Part shown: positions 35,794 through 43,826 of the stretch, piece by piece
Layout: each line of letters begins with the position of its first letter
How positions within the stretch are numbered: position 1 is the first letter of the stretch
Assembly: GCF_025628895.1 (NCBI RefSeq)
Contig: NZ_JAOTJC010000012.1
Span: forward strand, 62,001-126,000
DNA from: Alteromonas salexigens
GTDB lineage: Bacteria > Pseudomonadota > Gammaproteobacteria > Enterobacterales > Alteromonadaceae
Reading direction: 5' to 3'
DNA: 64,000 nt
Program-made: the position numbers and the translations under genes
Notes under the pieces: generated by a model
The model's input: only the letters and a program-made list of their open reading frames with translations
Told to the model about the DNA's origin: nothing
Databases searched by the model: none

Positions 35794-36537
35794 ATGAAAA
35801 ACACACTGTCCGCTGCCTGTCTGTTGGCATTGGCCACGTCTACATCTGCATTCGCTCAGGGTGAGGCCAAACCTTTCACAATGGAAGGTGAGCTGGGTTT
35901 TATTTTCACTACGGGCAACACTGAAACGACGTCGGTTGCTGCAGGTTTAACTGCGCATCAGGAGCTAACAGACTGGAGCAACGATTACGTAGTAGAAGGC
36001 CTGTACAAGCAAGAGACTGTAGAAGACGAAGGCATTGAAGAAGAGCGCACCTCAGCGCAGAAGTTCTTTGCCTCAGCCCAGGCTAACTATAAACTGGACA
36101 ATCCGAATTACCGCTTATTCGGCTTCGCCTCGTACGAAGACGACCGGCTGAGTAACTTCGATTACCAGTCTACCCTTGCAGCGGGTTGGAACCATAAGTT
36201 GTTCGAAACGGATACACAGGCTTTTGAGTATTCAATCGGTCCGGGTTATGCTTTTGCTGAAACGCAGGATGGCGAAGAGCAAAATGGTATGATTGTTCGT
36301 GCCTCGGCCGCTTACCAATGGCGCATTTCTGATACAGCGAAATTCAGCCAGACGGTATCTACAGAAGTCGGTGCAGACAACACCAAATCCCGTGCTGAAA
36401 GTGCGCTGACTGCGACTATTAGCGGCAATTTGTCTATGAAGCTGTCAGTCGAGCTGGACCATAACTCCAACGTATCGCCTGGCATTGAAAAACTGGATAC
36501 AGAGACCTCTGCGACGCTGGTATACAGCTTCTTCTAA
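35794..36537 (+). CDS. DUF481 outer-membrane beta-barrel protein, second copy
   Basis: The 247-residue product has a signal peptide MKNTLSAACLLALATSTSAFA and then a DUF481 domain: EGELGFIFTTGNTETTSVAAG, an acidic EDEGIEEER loop, FGFASYEDDRL, SIGPGYAF and the terminal LVYSFF barrel signal. It is a tandem paralogue of the preceding gene but lacks that gene's 20-residue linker after the signal peptide. The ATG has AAAGGA upstream. It is the last gene of this strand before the convergent serA. Confidence 0.85.
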   Translation: MKNTLSAACLLALATSTSAFAQGEAKPFTMEGELGFIFTTGNTETTSVAAGLTAHQELTDWSNDYVVEGLYKQETVEDEGIEEERTSAQKFFASAQANYKLDNPNYRLFGFASYEDDRLSNFDYQSTLAAGWNHKLFETDTQAFEYSIGPGYAFAETQDGEEQNGMIVRASAAYQWRISDTAKFSQTVSTEVGADNTKSRAESALTATISGNLSMKLSVELDHNSNVSPGIEKLDTETSATLVYSFF

Positions 36538-36567
36538 GCGCTACCTGTCACACGACCTCGCACAAAA

Positions 36568-36594
36568 GAAAGGCTGCCTTAGGCAGCCTTTTTT
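36568..36594. terminator. bidirectional terminator between the DUF481 genes and serA
   Basis: The 9-bp stem AAGGCTGCC / GGCAGCCTT with a TTA loop is flanked by an A-rich and a T-rich side. It serves the two convergent transcripts. Confidence 0.88.
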
Positions 36595-36618
36595 GTGACT
36601 TTCGGGATGAGCGGTACG

Positions 36619-37848
36619 CTAGTGCAGAATGCGTGTTTTTATGGTGCCGTCGATATGTTGAATTTCCGCCAACGCTTCATAAGCGCGGTCGGCCTCAACG
36701 TCTACCACTACGTAACCAATCTCTGAATTAGTCTGCAGGTACTGAGCTTCAATATTAATGCCTTTTTCGGCAAAACTGCGGTTAATTTGTGTCAGCACGC
36801 CCGGGCGGTTGTGGTGAATGTGTAATAAGCGAGACCGGCCGGTATTTTCAGGCAGCGATACTTCCGGGAAGTTAACGGCTGACAGGGTAGAGCCATTGTC
36901 GCTGTATTTTGCCAGCTTACCGGCGACTTCAATGCCTATGTTTTGCTGCGCTTCCTGTGTACTGCCACCTACATGGGGGGTAAGGATCACATTGTCGAAG
37001 CGGCGCAGGGGCGACTCAAATTCTTCATCATTCGACTTCGGCTCTACCGGAAACACGTCAATCGCGGCACCGTTCAGATGCCCGCTCTCTAGTGCTGCTT
37101 CCAGAGCGGCAATGTCCACCACCGTGCCTCTTGATGCATTGATAAGGATGCTACCTGGCTTCATGGCGGCTAACTCTTTAGCCCCAATCATATCCTGAGT
37201 TTGCGGAGTTTCGGGTACGTGCAGTGACACTACGTCGGAGGTATTCAGTAACGTGGTGAGATCTTTGACCTGGGTGGAGTTACCCAAGACCAGCTTGTCT
37301 TCAATATCAAAAAACTGAACCCGCATGCCCAGGTGTTCAGCAAGAATACTCAGCTGCGTGCCAATGTGCCCGTAACCCACTATACCCAGCGTCTTGCCCC
37401 GCGCCTCATACGATCCTACTGCACTCTTTTCCCATTCTCCGCGGTGCGCTTTGGCATTTTTGGCCGGGATTCCGCGTAATAGCAGGATCAGCTGGCCAAG
37501 GACCAGTTCTGCCACAGAGCGCGTGTTGGAAAAGGGTGCGTTAAATACCGGAATACCACGAATTTGCGTGGCCGCCAGATCCACCTGATTGGTGCCGATG
37601 CAGAAGCAGCCGATGGCGACCAGTTTCTGCGCCGCCTCTACCACTGCCTCGGTAATTTGGGTGCGTGAACGCAAGCCAATGAAGTGCGCATCTTTGACCT
37701 TCTCGATTAGCTCAGCTTCGGGCAAAGACGTCTTCAGGTATTCTATATTGGTGTAACCATTATTCTTGAGGGTTTCCAGGGCGCTATGGTGTACACCTTC
37801 TAATAGCAGAATGCGGATCTTATCTTTGGGGAGTGAAACTTTACTCAT
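36619..37848 (-). CDS. serA: D-3-phosphoglycerate dehydrogenase
   Basis: SerA oxidises 3-phosphoglycerate in the first step of serine synthesis. The start at 37848 (MSKVSLPKDKIRILLLEGVHHSAL) matches E. coli; the upstream extension is not conserved. The 409-residue product has the NAD motif GIVGYGHIGTQL near 157, the catalytic NASRGTVVD (Arg), and LTPHVGGSTQEAQ (His) near 290. A C-terminal ACT domain (about 338-409) gives serine feedback. Two met-box-like sequences lie upstream. Confidence 0.96.
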   Translation of the reverse strand: MSKVSLPKDKIRILLLEGVHHSALETLKNNGYTNIEYLKTSLPEAELIEKVKDAHFIGLRSRTQITEAVVEAAQKLVAIGCFCIGTNQVDLAATQIRGIPVFNAPFSNTRSVAELVLGQLILLLRGIPAKNAKAHRGEWEKSAVGSYEARGKTLGIVGYGHIGTQLSILAEHLGMRVQFFDIEDKLVLGNSTQVKDLTTLLNTSDVVSLHVPETPQTQDMIGAKELAAMKPGSILINASRGTVVDIAALEAALESGHLNGAAIDVFPVEPKSNDEEFESPLRRFDNVILTPHVGGSTQEAQQNIGIEVAGKLAKYSDNGSTLSAVNFPEVSLPENTGRSRLLHIHHNRPGVLTQINRSFAEKGINIEAQYLQTNSEIGYVVVDVEADRAYEALAEIQHIDGTIKTRILH

Positions 37849-37925
37849 GTATGCGCTTCTCAACTGACAGTGAACTAAATGTGATGTTACGGGGTGCCCA
37901 TGTCTGGTTGGCGTTATTGTGCTAA

Positions 37926-37941
37926 AGACATCTGGACGTCT
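37926..37941 (-). promoter_or_regulatory. two tandem met-box-like sites (candidate MetJ operator) upstream of serA
   Basis: Adjacent 8-mers AGACATCT and GGACGTCT each match the MetJ consensus AGACGTCT at seven of eight bases and are tandem without a gap, as MetJ binding requires. They lie 78-93 bases upstream of the serA start, in the rpiA-serA intergenic region. MetJ control of serA would link serine supply to methionine and C1 need; this is inference. Confidence 0.5.
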
Positions 37942-38029
37942 AAATGGCAAAGTAACAGAAAAGCCCGACAGTGAAAAGCGCTATTTTAGGTGCGAGGCAA
38001 AGTGTCAGCGCATCGCACCCGGGGCTTGG

Positions 38030-38683
38030 TTAATAGCTGTCTACACCGTCGTCTGTGGCAACCAGAACAGTGTCTGCACCACGCATGGCGAAAATGCCAT
38101 TGGTGACCACGCCGGTGATATTGTTGATAGCCTTTTCAAGCGCGACAGGATCGCTGATGGTCAGGTTGTGTACGTCCAGAATAACATTACCGTTGTCGGT
38201 CACTACACCTTGCCGGTACTCAGGATCGCCACCCAGTTTTACTAATTCACGGGCAACATAAGAGCGGGCCATAGGAATCACTTCAACGGGCAACGGAAAC
38301 CTACCCAGCACCGGCACACGTTTGCTGTCATCAACAATGCACACAAACTTTTTAGCCACTGCAGCGACAATTTTCTCCCGGGTAAGGGCAGCGCCGCCGC
38401 CTTTTATCATGTGTTTATGTTCGGTGACCTCGTCCGCGCCATCCACATACACAGAAACACTGTCAACGTGGTTCAGGTCCAATACTTCTATTCCCAGCGC
38501 CTCGAGTTTTTTGGTCGATGCATCCGAGCTGGAGACTGCACCGGCCAACTGATGCTTGATGGGCTCCAGTGCCTCGATAAAGTAGTTAACTGTCGAGCCC
38601 GTGCCCACACCAATGATAGTATCCTGCTCAATATAGTTAACAGCAGCCTGCGCCACGTTACGTTTTTTCGCGTTTTGGTCCAT
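38030..38683 (-). CDS. rpiA: ribose-5-phosphate isomerase A
   Basis: RpiA interconverts ribose 5-phosphate and ribulose 5-phosphate. The 217-residue product has the [12 protein letters not shown] motif near residue 25, [22 protein letters not shown] near 80, the catalytic [12 protein letters not shown] near 94, and the C-terminal [16 protein letters not shown]. It lies between fau and serA. In this genome it may take ribose 5-phosphate from the ribokinase encoded upstream. Confidence 0.96.
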   Translation of the reverse strand: MDQNAKKRNVAQAAVNYIEQDTIIGVGTGSTVNYFIEALEPIKHQLAGAVSSSDASTKKLEALGIEVLDLNHVDSVSVYVDGADEVTEHKHMIKGGGAALTREKIVAAVAKKFVCIVDDSKRVPVLGRFPLPVEVIPMARSYVARELVKLGGDPEYRQGVVTDNGNVILDVHNLTISDPVALEKAINNITGVVTNGIFAMRGADTVLVATDDGVDSY

Positions 38684-38800
38684 GATCCCTCCCTATGTCA
38701 TTGCCCTGAGTGTAACGCAAAATGTTTGGTACGTGGGAAAAAACCACTGGATCGAAGAGTGCTGAGGTTTGCCTGCTAAACATGTGTATTAGTGGTGCAA

Positions 38801-39385
38801 TCAGCGACAGCGCAGCACCTGCTGTGGGGTCACGATCATATCCAGCGGCACGTCCCATGCCATAACTGGCAAGCTGTCGGCACGCTGGCACTCATGTGCC
38901 ACACCAATCAGTAACGGAGGCCTGGGTAATCCCGCGAGGTTGGCAAGGGTCCGGTCGTAAAAGCCCCCCCCCATACCAAGACGGTTCCCTTTGTCGTCGA
39001 AGCCCACTAAGGGCATTAACAGGGCCTGATGCTCCTGGGGCAAACGAATGGCCTGACAGTCCAGCGCGGGCTCAGAAATGCCAAAGCGGTTCTGCACCAT
39101 TGGTGTAGTGGCGTGATAATCGAGAAACAATAACTGGTTGCCACTCACCGGGTGAAGCACCGGCAAAGAGGTGCACACGTTTTGCTCATGCAGATGAGCG
39201 AGATAGGGAGCCAGGCTTATTTCCCCGTCGTTGGCCAGATAGCCTGCCACCCGTCTGACACCCCGCAATTCAGGCAGTGTGGTGAGTGTTTCAGCCAGCA
39301 AACGGGCGGCTTGATGTTGCTCTTCATCAGTGAGGTCGCGTCTGGCTTTACGCAGAGTCTGGCGCCATTCGGTACGCGTTAGCAT
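38801..39385 (-). CDS. fau: 5-formyltetrahydrofolate cyclo-ligase
   Basis: This enzyme converts 5-formyl-THF to 5,10-methenyl-THF using ATP. The start at 39385 (MLTRTEWRQTLRKARRDLT) is the conserved one and gives 194 residues. The signature GNRLGMGGGFYDRTL near residue 138 binds ATP, and LMPLVGFDDKG precedes it. In E. coli the gene (ygfA) directly follows the 6S RNA gene; here a nucleoside hydrolase and a ribokinase lie between them. A terminator upstream suggests an independent promoter. Confidence 0.94.
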   Translation of the reverse strand: MLTRTEWRQTLRKARRDLTDEEQHQAARLLAETLTTLPELRGVRRVAGYLANDGEISLAPYLAHLHEQNVCTSLPVLHPVSGNQLLFLDYHATTPMVQNRFGISEPALDCQAIRLPQEHQALLMPLVGFDDKGNRLGMGGGFYDRTLANLAGLPRPPLLIGVAHECQRADSLPVMAWDVPLDMIVTPQQVLRCR

Positions 39386-39485
39386 GATAGTGCAATCTCT
39401 CTTTGAATTACGGTATAGCCAAAGAGTACACAGTGCCCTATTCCACAGCAAGTCATGCGCTGAGCTAAACGTTGAATTTAACCCG

Positions 39486-39510
39486 CAAAAAAGGGGCCTC
39501 GGGCCCCTTT
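39486..39510 (-). terminator. terminator after the nucleoside hydrolase gene
   Basis: On the minus strand a 9-bp GC-rich stem (AAAGGGGCC / GGCCCCTTT, three-base loop) is followed by a run of T. It lies 20 bases after the nucleoside hydrolase stop. Confidence 0.88.
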
Positions 39511-39529
39511 CAACAAACGCGGTGCGCGC

Positions 39530-40471
39530 TTAATTTGCGTAGGTTTCGACGAACAGTTGTTCGAGGGCGGCGTGGTCCACTTTGGTCGCCACTTTGATGG
39601 TATTCGCTTCCGTCCACAAAGGGCTGGCGGTGGTGCCGGCCGGCGCCACGATAGTTTGCCCACGATTCAGGTGGTCAGTCGCCACCCGCACGTTTCCTTC
39701 GGTCAACTCGAACAATTCGGGGTGACGAAGGTGCGCAATGGGAAAGGCGTCATGGAAGAAACAGACCCGGTCTTCCCGGTTCTGAGAGTAAAAGTCCATG
39801 TAAAATTGCGCTGTTTGCTGCACGAAACCGCCCAGTTTAGGATTTTTCTCTGCAAGCACGTCCACAAAAGTAGGCGCAAAGGGAACGGCATTGGTGACAT
39901 CCAGACCAAACATTGTCAGATCCCAGTCTGCGGCAAAAACAATTTCTGCAGCATGGGCATCATTCCAGATGTTGGCTTCAGCCACCGGGGTCACGTTGCC
40001 GCGCACAAAGGCGGCTCCACCCATAATGCTGACACCTTTAACCAGTTTAGGAAGTTCTGGCTCCAGGCGCAGAGCCAACGCCAGGTTACCTAGCGGCCCA
40101 ATGGCGACCAAGGTAATTTCACCGGGATATTTACGGGCCATGTCCACAATGAACTGGGCCGAACTGCGGGGATCCAGTTCGCGGGCCGAAGGTGTGGGGT
40201 TAACACCGCCAAATCCGTCGTCACCGTGAACAAAATGCGCATAGCTGGACTCAGGTCCTACCCAGGGCATGCCAACGCCTTTGGTGACAGGGATGTCCTG
40301 ATCAGCCATTTCACACAGGGTCAGCGCATTCTGGGCGGCCATATCGACCGGCACATTGCCAAATACGGTAGTTAGGCCCAGTACCTCAATGTCAGGTGAC
40401 TGGAAAGCGAAAAAAATCGCCATGGCGTCATCGATACCCGGGTCGGTATCCAGAATAATTTTATGGGTCAT
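39530..40471 (-). CDS. inosine/uridine-preferring nucleoside hydrolase family protein
   Basis: The 313-residue product belongs to the IUNH family, which splits the N-glycosidic bond of ribonucleosides to give a free base and ribose. The calcium-binding signature DTDPGIDDA is at residues 8-16, with TTVFGNV at 34-40, IMGGA near 150, the substrate-binding NIWNDAHAAEIVFAADW near 167, and the late FHDAFPIAHLR with the conserved Asp. It follows rbsK by 20 bases, so the released ribose can be phosphorylated directly. Base preference cannot be told from sequence. Confidence 0.9.
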   Translation of the reverse strand: MTHKIILDTDPGIDDAMAIFFAFQSPDIEVLGLTTVFGNVPVDMAAQNALTLCEMADQDIPVTKGVGMPWVGPESSYAHFVHGDDGFGGVNPTPSARELDPRSSAQFIVDMARKYPGEITLVAIGPLGNLALALRLEPELPKLVKGVSIMGGAAFVRGNVTPVAEANIWNDAHAAEIVFAADWDLTMFGLDVTNAVPFAPTFVDVLAEKNPKLGGFVQQTAQFYMDFYSQNREDRVCFFHDAFPIAHLRHPELFELTEGNVRVATDHLNRGQTIVAPAGTTASPLWTEANTIKVATKVDHAALEQLFVETYAN

Positions 40472-40491
40472 AATACTCTCAAACGGAAAAG

Positions 40492-41388
40492 TTAACTGCT
40501 GTGCTCAGCCAGGAAGCGATCCACTTCCTGTTGGGATGGGATCGACTGGGCTGCACCTTCGCGGGTCACCGCAATAGCGGACGCGGCACAGCCGCGGGTC
40601 AGCGCCTGGCGCGCATCGGTCTTGTTACTATAGGCCGAAAGGAAATAACCGATGAAGGTATCACCCGCCGCGGTGGTGTCACTGGCTTCTACACGAAAGG
40701 CATCGACTTGGATGGTTTCTTGGTCGCGCAACATAATTACGCCCGCTTTACCCAGGGTGATGATGACTTCTGCGTGCTGCCAGTGTTCCCGAAATGCCTG
40801 TAAGATGCTATCCAGCTCGCTCTCGCCAGTGATTGCTGCCGCCTCAGTTTCATTCACTATAAGCAAGTCAACACAGTCAAGCGGTAACTCTTTGACAGAG
40901 TCGCTCATTGGCGCAGGGTTAAATGCAACTTTAAGCTGTTTTTCTTTAGCCTGTGACAACACCTCAGCGATGCTGCTGGTTTCATTCTGGGTTAATACCC
41001 AGTCAGAGGGGGTAGTATCATCCAGCCCACGTCGCACGCTGTCTGCGGTGAGTGTTTGATTGGCTCCGCCAAACAGTACAATGGCGTTCTCGCCACTGGG
41101 AGTCACCTGAATGATGGCATGCCCGGAGGGGGTGTCGTGACATTTTACGCCACGGCAATCCACGCCTTTCTTAATTAAGAACTGCTTAAAGGCCGCGTCA
41201 CCTTCGTGAATGCTGCCTACATGGCGGACTTCCGCGCCAGCTAGAGCCAGAGCTATAGACTGATTCGCGCCTTTGCCACCAAGTAATTGCTGATATTGGG
41301 TAGAGGCTAGCGTTTCACCAGGTTTCACAAAGTGATCAACATGGTAAACGTGGTCGATGTTAATCGAACCGAAATTTATTATCGCCAT
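40492..41388 (-). CDS. rbsK: ribokinase
   Basis: The 298-residue product is a PfkB-family kinase with ribokinase features: FGSINIDHVYHVDHFVKPGET at the N-terminus, the GGKGANQSIALA sugar-binding motif near 38, FGGANQTL, and the C-terminal ASDTTAAGDTFIGYFLSAY with the catalytic Asp. The start at 41388 has GGAAGAAG just upstream, and it lies only 25 bases after the mapped 3' end of 6S RNA. Coupling to the nucleoside hydrolase suggests salvage of nucleoside ribose rather than of free ribose; no rbs transporter is nearby. Confidence 0.9.
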   Translation of the reverse strand: MAIINFGSINIDHVYHVDHFVKPGETLASTQYQQLLGGKGANQSIALALAGAEVRHVGSIHEGDAAFKQFLIKKGVDCRGVKCHDTPSGHAIIQVTPSGENAIVLFGGANQTLTADSVRRGLDDTTPSDWVLTQNETSSIAEVLSQAKEKQLKVAFNPAPMSDSVKELPLDCVDLLIVNETEAAAITGESELDSILQAFREHWQHAEVIITLGKAGVIMLRDQETIQVDAFRVEASDTTAAGDTFIGYFLSAYSNKTDARQALTRGCAASAIAVTREGAAQSIPSQQEVDRFLAEHSS

Positions 41389-41412
41389 TTCTTCTTCCGT
41401 CGAAAGAGGGCG

Positions 41413-41591
41413 CCTTCCAGGATACCGCTGTCTATTGTTCGCCCTTGAACCGAAAAGTTCAAGGCGGAAGAATCGCCACAACCGTAGGCTTCTCGATACT
41501 ACGCCGAGCTTGCGCAATAGTTGTGATCTCAACTTCCTAAAGGTAAAGCATCGGCCAGGGACATGAATAAACTGGCAAATACCCCAGAAGG
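41413..41591 (-). ncRNA. ssrS: 6S RNA
   Basis: 6S RNA binds the sigma-70 RNA polymerase holoenzyme and acts as a promoter mimic in stationary phase. On the minus strand the 5' and 3' ends form a 12-bp closing stem (CCTTCTGGGGTA with TATCCTGGAAGG, including G-U pairs), giving 179 nucleotides, close to the E. coli length. Conserved pieces are visible in order: GTCCCTGGCCGAT after the closing stem, GCGCAAGCTCGG, TCGAGAAGCC, and the CCTTGAAC...GTTCAAGG hairpin followed by ACAGC. The location between fau and ygfB is the standard one, except for the two genes inserted before fau. Confidence 0.9.
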
Positions 41592-41596
41592 CATTG

Positions 41597-41625
41597 TTAT
41601 TGTGTAACGCAACAGGGTATATCAA
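41597..41625 (-). promoter_or_regulatory. candidate promoter of 6S RNA
   Basis: On the minus strand a -35 TTGATA (41620-41625) and a poor -10 CAATAA (41597-41602) are separated by 17 bases. The distance places the start within a base or two of the structural 5' end at 41591. Confidence 0.45.
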
Positions 41626-41899
41626 ACGCGCTAGCGGGTGAAGTAGATCAACCCGGGATATTCCCCTTCACAGCGCTCATCTTTTCTGAAGAAGGACTGC
41701 TGTTGCTCCATATTTGACCGTGTGGTCAGCTTCAGTATCGCCGTCTACGCTGTTGATTACAAGCATAGCAGCTGTGTTGCCTTCCGTAGCGCGGCGCATG
41801 GTAAAACAAGCATGACGCCGTGCCAACCCCTGTTGTTGCAAATGAGTAATCTCTGCGCAATACGCAAGCCAATAGGCTTTCAAAGGGGAGTTTGATACT

Positions 41900-42496
41900 A
41901 TGCAGACAAACAACCAGAGGAAGAATGGCGTGGAAAAATACCTCGATTACGACAGCATAACTAACCGACTTTCCCAGCATGGCATCAGCGCCGATGCTGC
42001 TGAGATGCATGGCATATTGTGTGGCATGATGGCAGGTGGCATGTCTATTACTGATCAGAAATGGTTAGAGGCACTGAGTGACACCACCAATGGTGGCGAA
42101 CCCTTCAACGCGGCCACCGAGCAACTGTTAACGGGCTTATTCAACCAGACCGGACAACAGCTACTGGAAGCGGAATTCGCACTGCAAATTGTATTGCCGG
42201 ATGATAAAGCCCCCATCAACGACCGGGGCATGGCCCTGATTAACTGGGTGCAGGGGTTCATGCTGGGCTTTGGCTTATACCAGCAGGATATGACTCGTTG
42301 TTCCGAAGATGTGCGTGAAGCGTTGCAGGATTTTGCTGATATCGCCCGTATGGAAGAGCCCATGAGCGACGACGAAGAATCTGAACGGGCGCTGGACGAA
42401 GTGATCGAATACGTCAAAATTTCAGCGCTGTTGTGCTACAGCGAACTGGGTCAGTCGCTACTGGAAGATCAGCCCGGTAAGCCGTCAGTACACTAA
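41900..42496 (+). CDS. ygfB: YgfB/UPF0149 family protein
   Basis: The 198-residue product belongs to the YecA/YgfB (UPF0149) family. Signatures are SADAAEMHGILCGMMAGGM near 30, INWVQGFMLGFGLY near 113 and the C-terminal ALDEVIEYVKISALLCYSEL near 163. In Pseudomonas YgfB affects AmpDh3 expression and beta-lactam tolerance; the general role is unclear. An in-frame GTG at 41930, with AGAGGAAG upstream, is an alternative start. It heads the ygfB-pepP-ubiH-ubiI operon. Confidence 0.9.
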   Translation: MQTNNQRKNGVEKYLDYDSITNRLSQHGISADAAEMHGILCGMMAGGMSITDQKWLEALSDTTNGGEPFNAATEQLLTGLFNQTGQQLLEAEFALQIVLPDDKAPINDRGMALINWVQGFMLGFGLYQQDMTRCSEDVREALQDFADIARMEEPMSDDEESERALDEVIEYVKISALLCYSELGQSLLEDQPGKPSVH

Positions 42497-42509
42497 TTCA
42501 GGGACCCGT

Positions 42510-43820
42510 ATGATAAGTCAGCAGGAATTTACCACCCGACAAGACCGGTTACTGGCCCAGTGTCAGCCCTACAGTATTTGTCTCATCCACGCCGCCTCGC
42601 TGGTTACCCGTAGCCGGGACACCGAATATGTGTTCAGACAGAACAGTGATTTCTGGTATCTCACCGGCTTCAATGAGCCAGATGGCTGGCTGGTGTTGTC
42701 AAACCACCCCCGTTACCCGTCCAATTTCCGCGCGATGGCCTGTCAGGCGAAAGATCCCCAAGCCGAGGTGTGGCATGGCAGACGGTTTGGGGCGGAGAAT
42801 GCGCTGGAGCATTTTGGTCTGGATGAGGCCTGTGAACTGGAACAGTTACCCGAAGCCCTGCACGAGTGGATGTCGGGTCACAAGCATGTGTATTTCGCGT
42901 TAGGGGATAACGAAAAGGCTGACCAGGTCGTTACTGAAATGCTGGCCATGTTGCGCAGTACCCCGAAAGAGAACACGGCGCCGCAGTCGCTGGAAGATAT
43001 TCGCCCCATCCTGCACGAAATGCGGCTGTTTAAGTCGGCTTGTGAAGTCGCCGTTATGCGCGCGGCGGCGCAGATCAGTGCGTCGGCACACAAACGTGCT
43101 ATGCAGCTTGCCCACCCGGGGTGTTACGAATACCAGCTGGAAGCGGAACTTCATCATGAATTCGCCATGGCGGGGGCCCGCTCACCCGCTTACGGCACCA
43201 TTGTTGGCAGCGGCAATAATGCCTGCATTCTGCATTACACAGAAAACAGTGACAAAGTGGCAGACGGCGATCTGATCCTTATCGACGCCGGAGCCGAATT
43301 TCAGGGGTACGCGGCAGACATTACCCGAACGTTTCCGGCGAACGGCACCTTTACGGATGCGCAAAAAGAGGTTTATGCGCTGGTACTGAAAGCTCAGGAA
43401 GCCGTACTGGCAATGATAGGACCGGGTGTGACACTGAACGAAGCCATGCAGCTTAGCGCAGAAATTATTACCGACGGGTTAATTACCCTGGGCGTGCTCA
43501 CCGGGTCCGTGGCCGACAATCTGGACAAGCAGAGCTGGCGTCAGTATTACCTGCATGGTTTAGGTCACTATATTGGCTTAGACGTTCACGATGTTGGCGA
43601 TTACAAGATTCAGGGGGAGGACCGGCCTTTGAAACCAGGTATGGTGATTACCGTTGAACCGGGGATTTACCTGCCCGAGGATGCGGATATTCCTCAGCAA
43701 TACCGGGGCATGGGCGTGCGCATTGAAGATGACGTCGTGATTACCGCAACAGGCGCAGACATATTAACCGGCGATGTGCCCAAGCAAATTGAAGACATTG
43801 AAGCGCTGATGAGGAAGTAA
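42510..43820 (+). CDS. pepP: Xaa-Pro aminopeptidase
   Basis: PepP removes N-terminal residues that precede proline. The 436-residue product has the N-terminal non-catalytic domain (YVFRQNSDFWYLTGFNEPDGWLVL) and the M24 pita-bread domain with the two-metal ligands: LIDAGAEFQGYAADITRTFP (two Asp), HGLGHYIGLDVHD (His), VEPGIYLP (Glu) and RIEDDVVIT (Glu). Length is normal. It lies 13 bases after ygfB, as in E. coli. Confidence 0.96.
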   Translation: MISQQEFTTRQDRLLAQCQPYSICLIHAASLVTRSRDTEYVFRQNSDFWYLTGFNEPDGWLVLSNHPRYPSNFRAMACQAKDPQAEVWHGRRFGAENALEHFGLDEACELEQLPEALHEWMSGHKHVYFALGDNEKADQVVTEMLAMLRSTPKENTAPQSLEDIRPILHEMRLFKSACEVAVMRAAAQISASAHKRAMQLAHPGCYEYQLEAELHHEFAMAGARSPAYGTIVGSGNNACILHYTENSDKVADGDLILIDAGAEFQGYAADITRTFPANGTFTDAQKEVYALVLKAQEAVLAMIGPGVTLNEAMQLSAEIITDGLITLGVLTGSVADNLDKQSWRQYYLHGLGHYIGLDVHDVGDYKIQGEDRPLKPGMVITVEPGIYLPEDADIPQQYRGMGVRIEDDVVITATGADILTGDVPKQIEDIEALMRK

Positions 43821-43826
43821 CCACCC

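Noticed and set aside
39386..39480. Possible 6S RNA directly upstream of fau, the canonical place
   Set aside because: The bases here lack the 6S closing stem and conserved blocks; the real 6S RNA is at 41413-41591.
41677..41913. Minus-strand 78-codon frame between ssrS and ygfB, at the usual zapA position
   Set aside because: It has no ZapA similarity or other motif, its start overlaps the ygfB start in the opposite direction, and no ribosome site is convincing.
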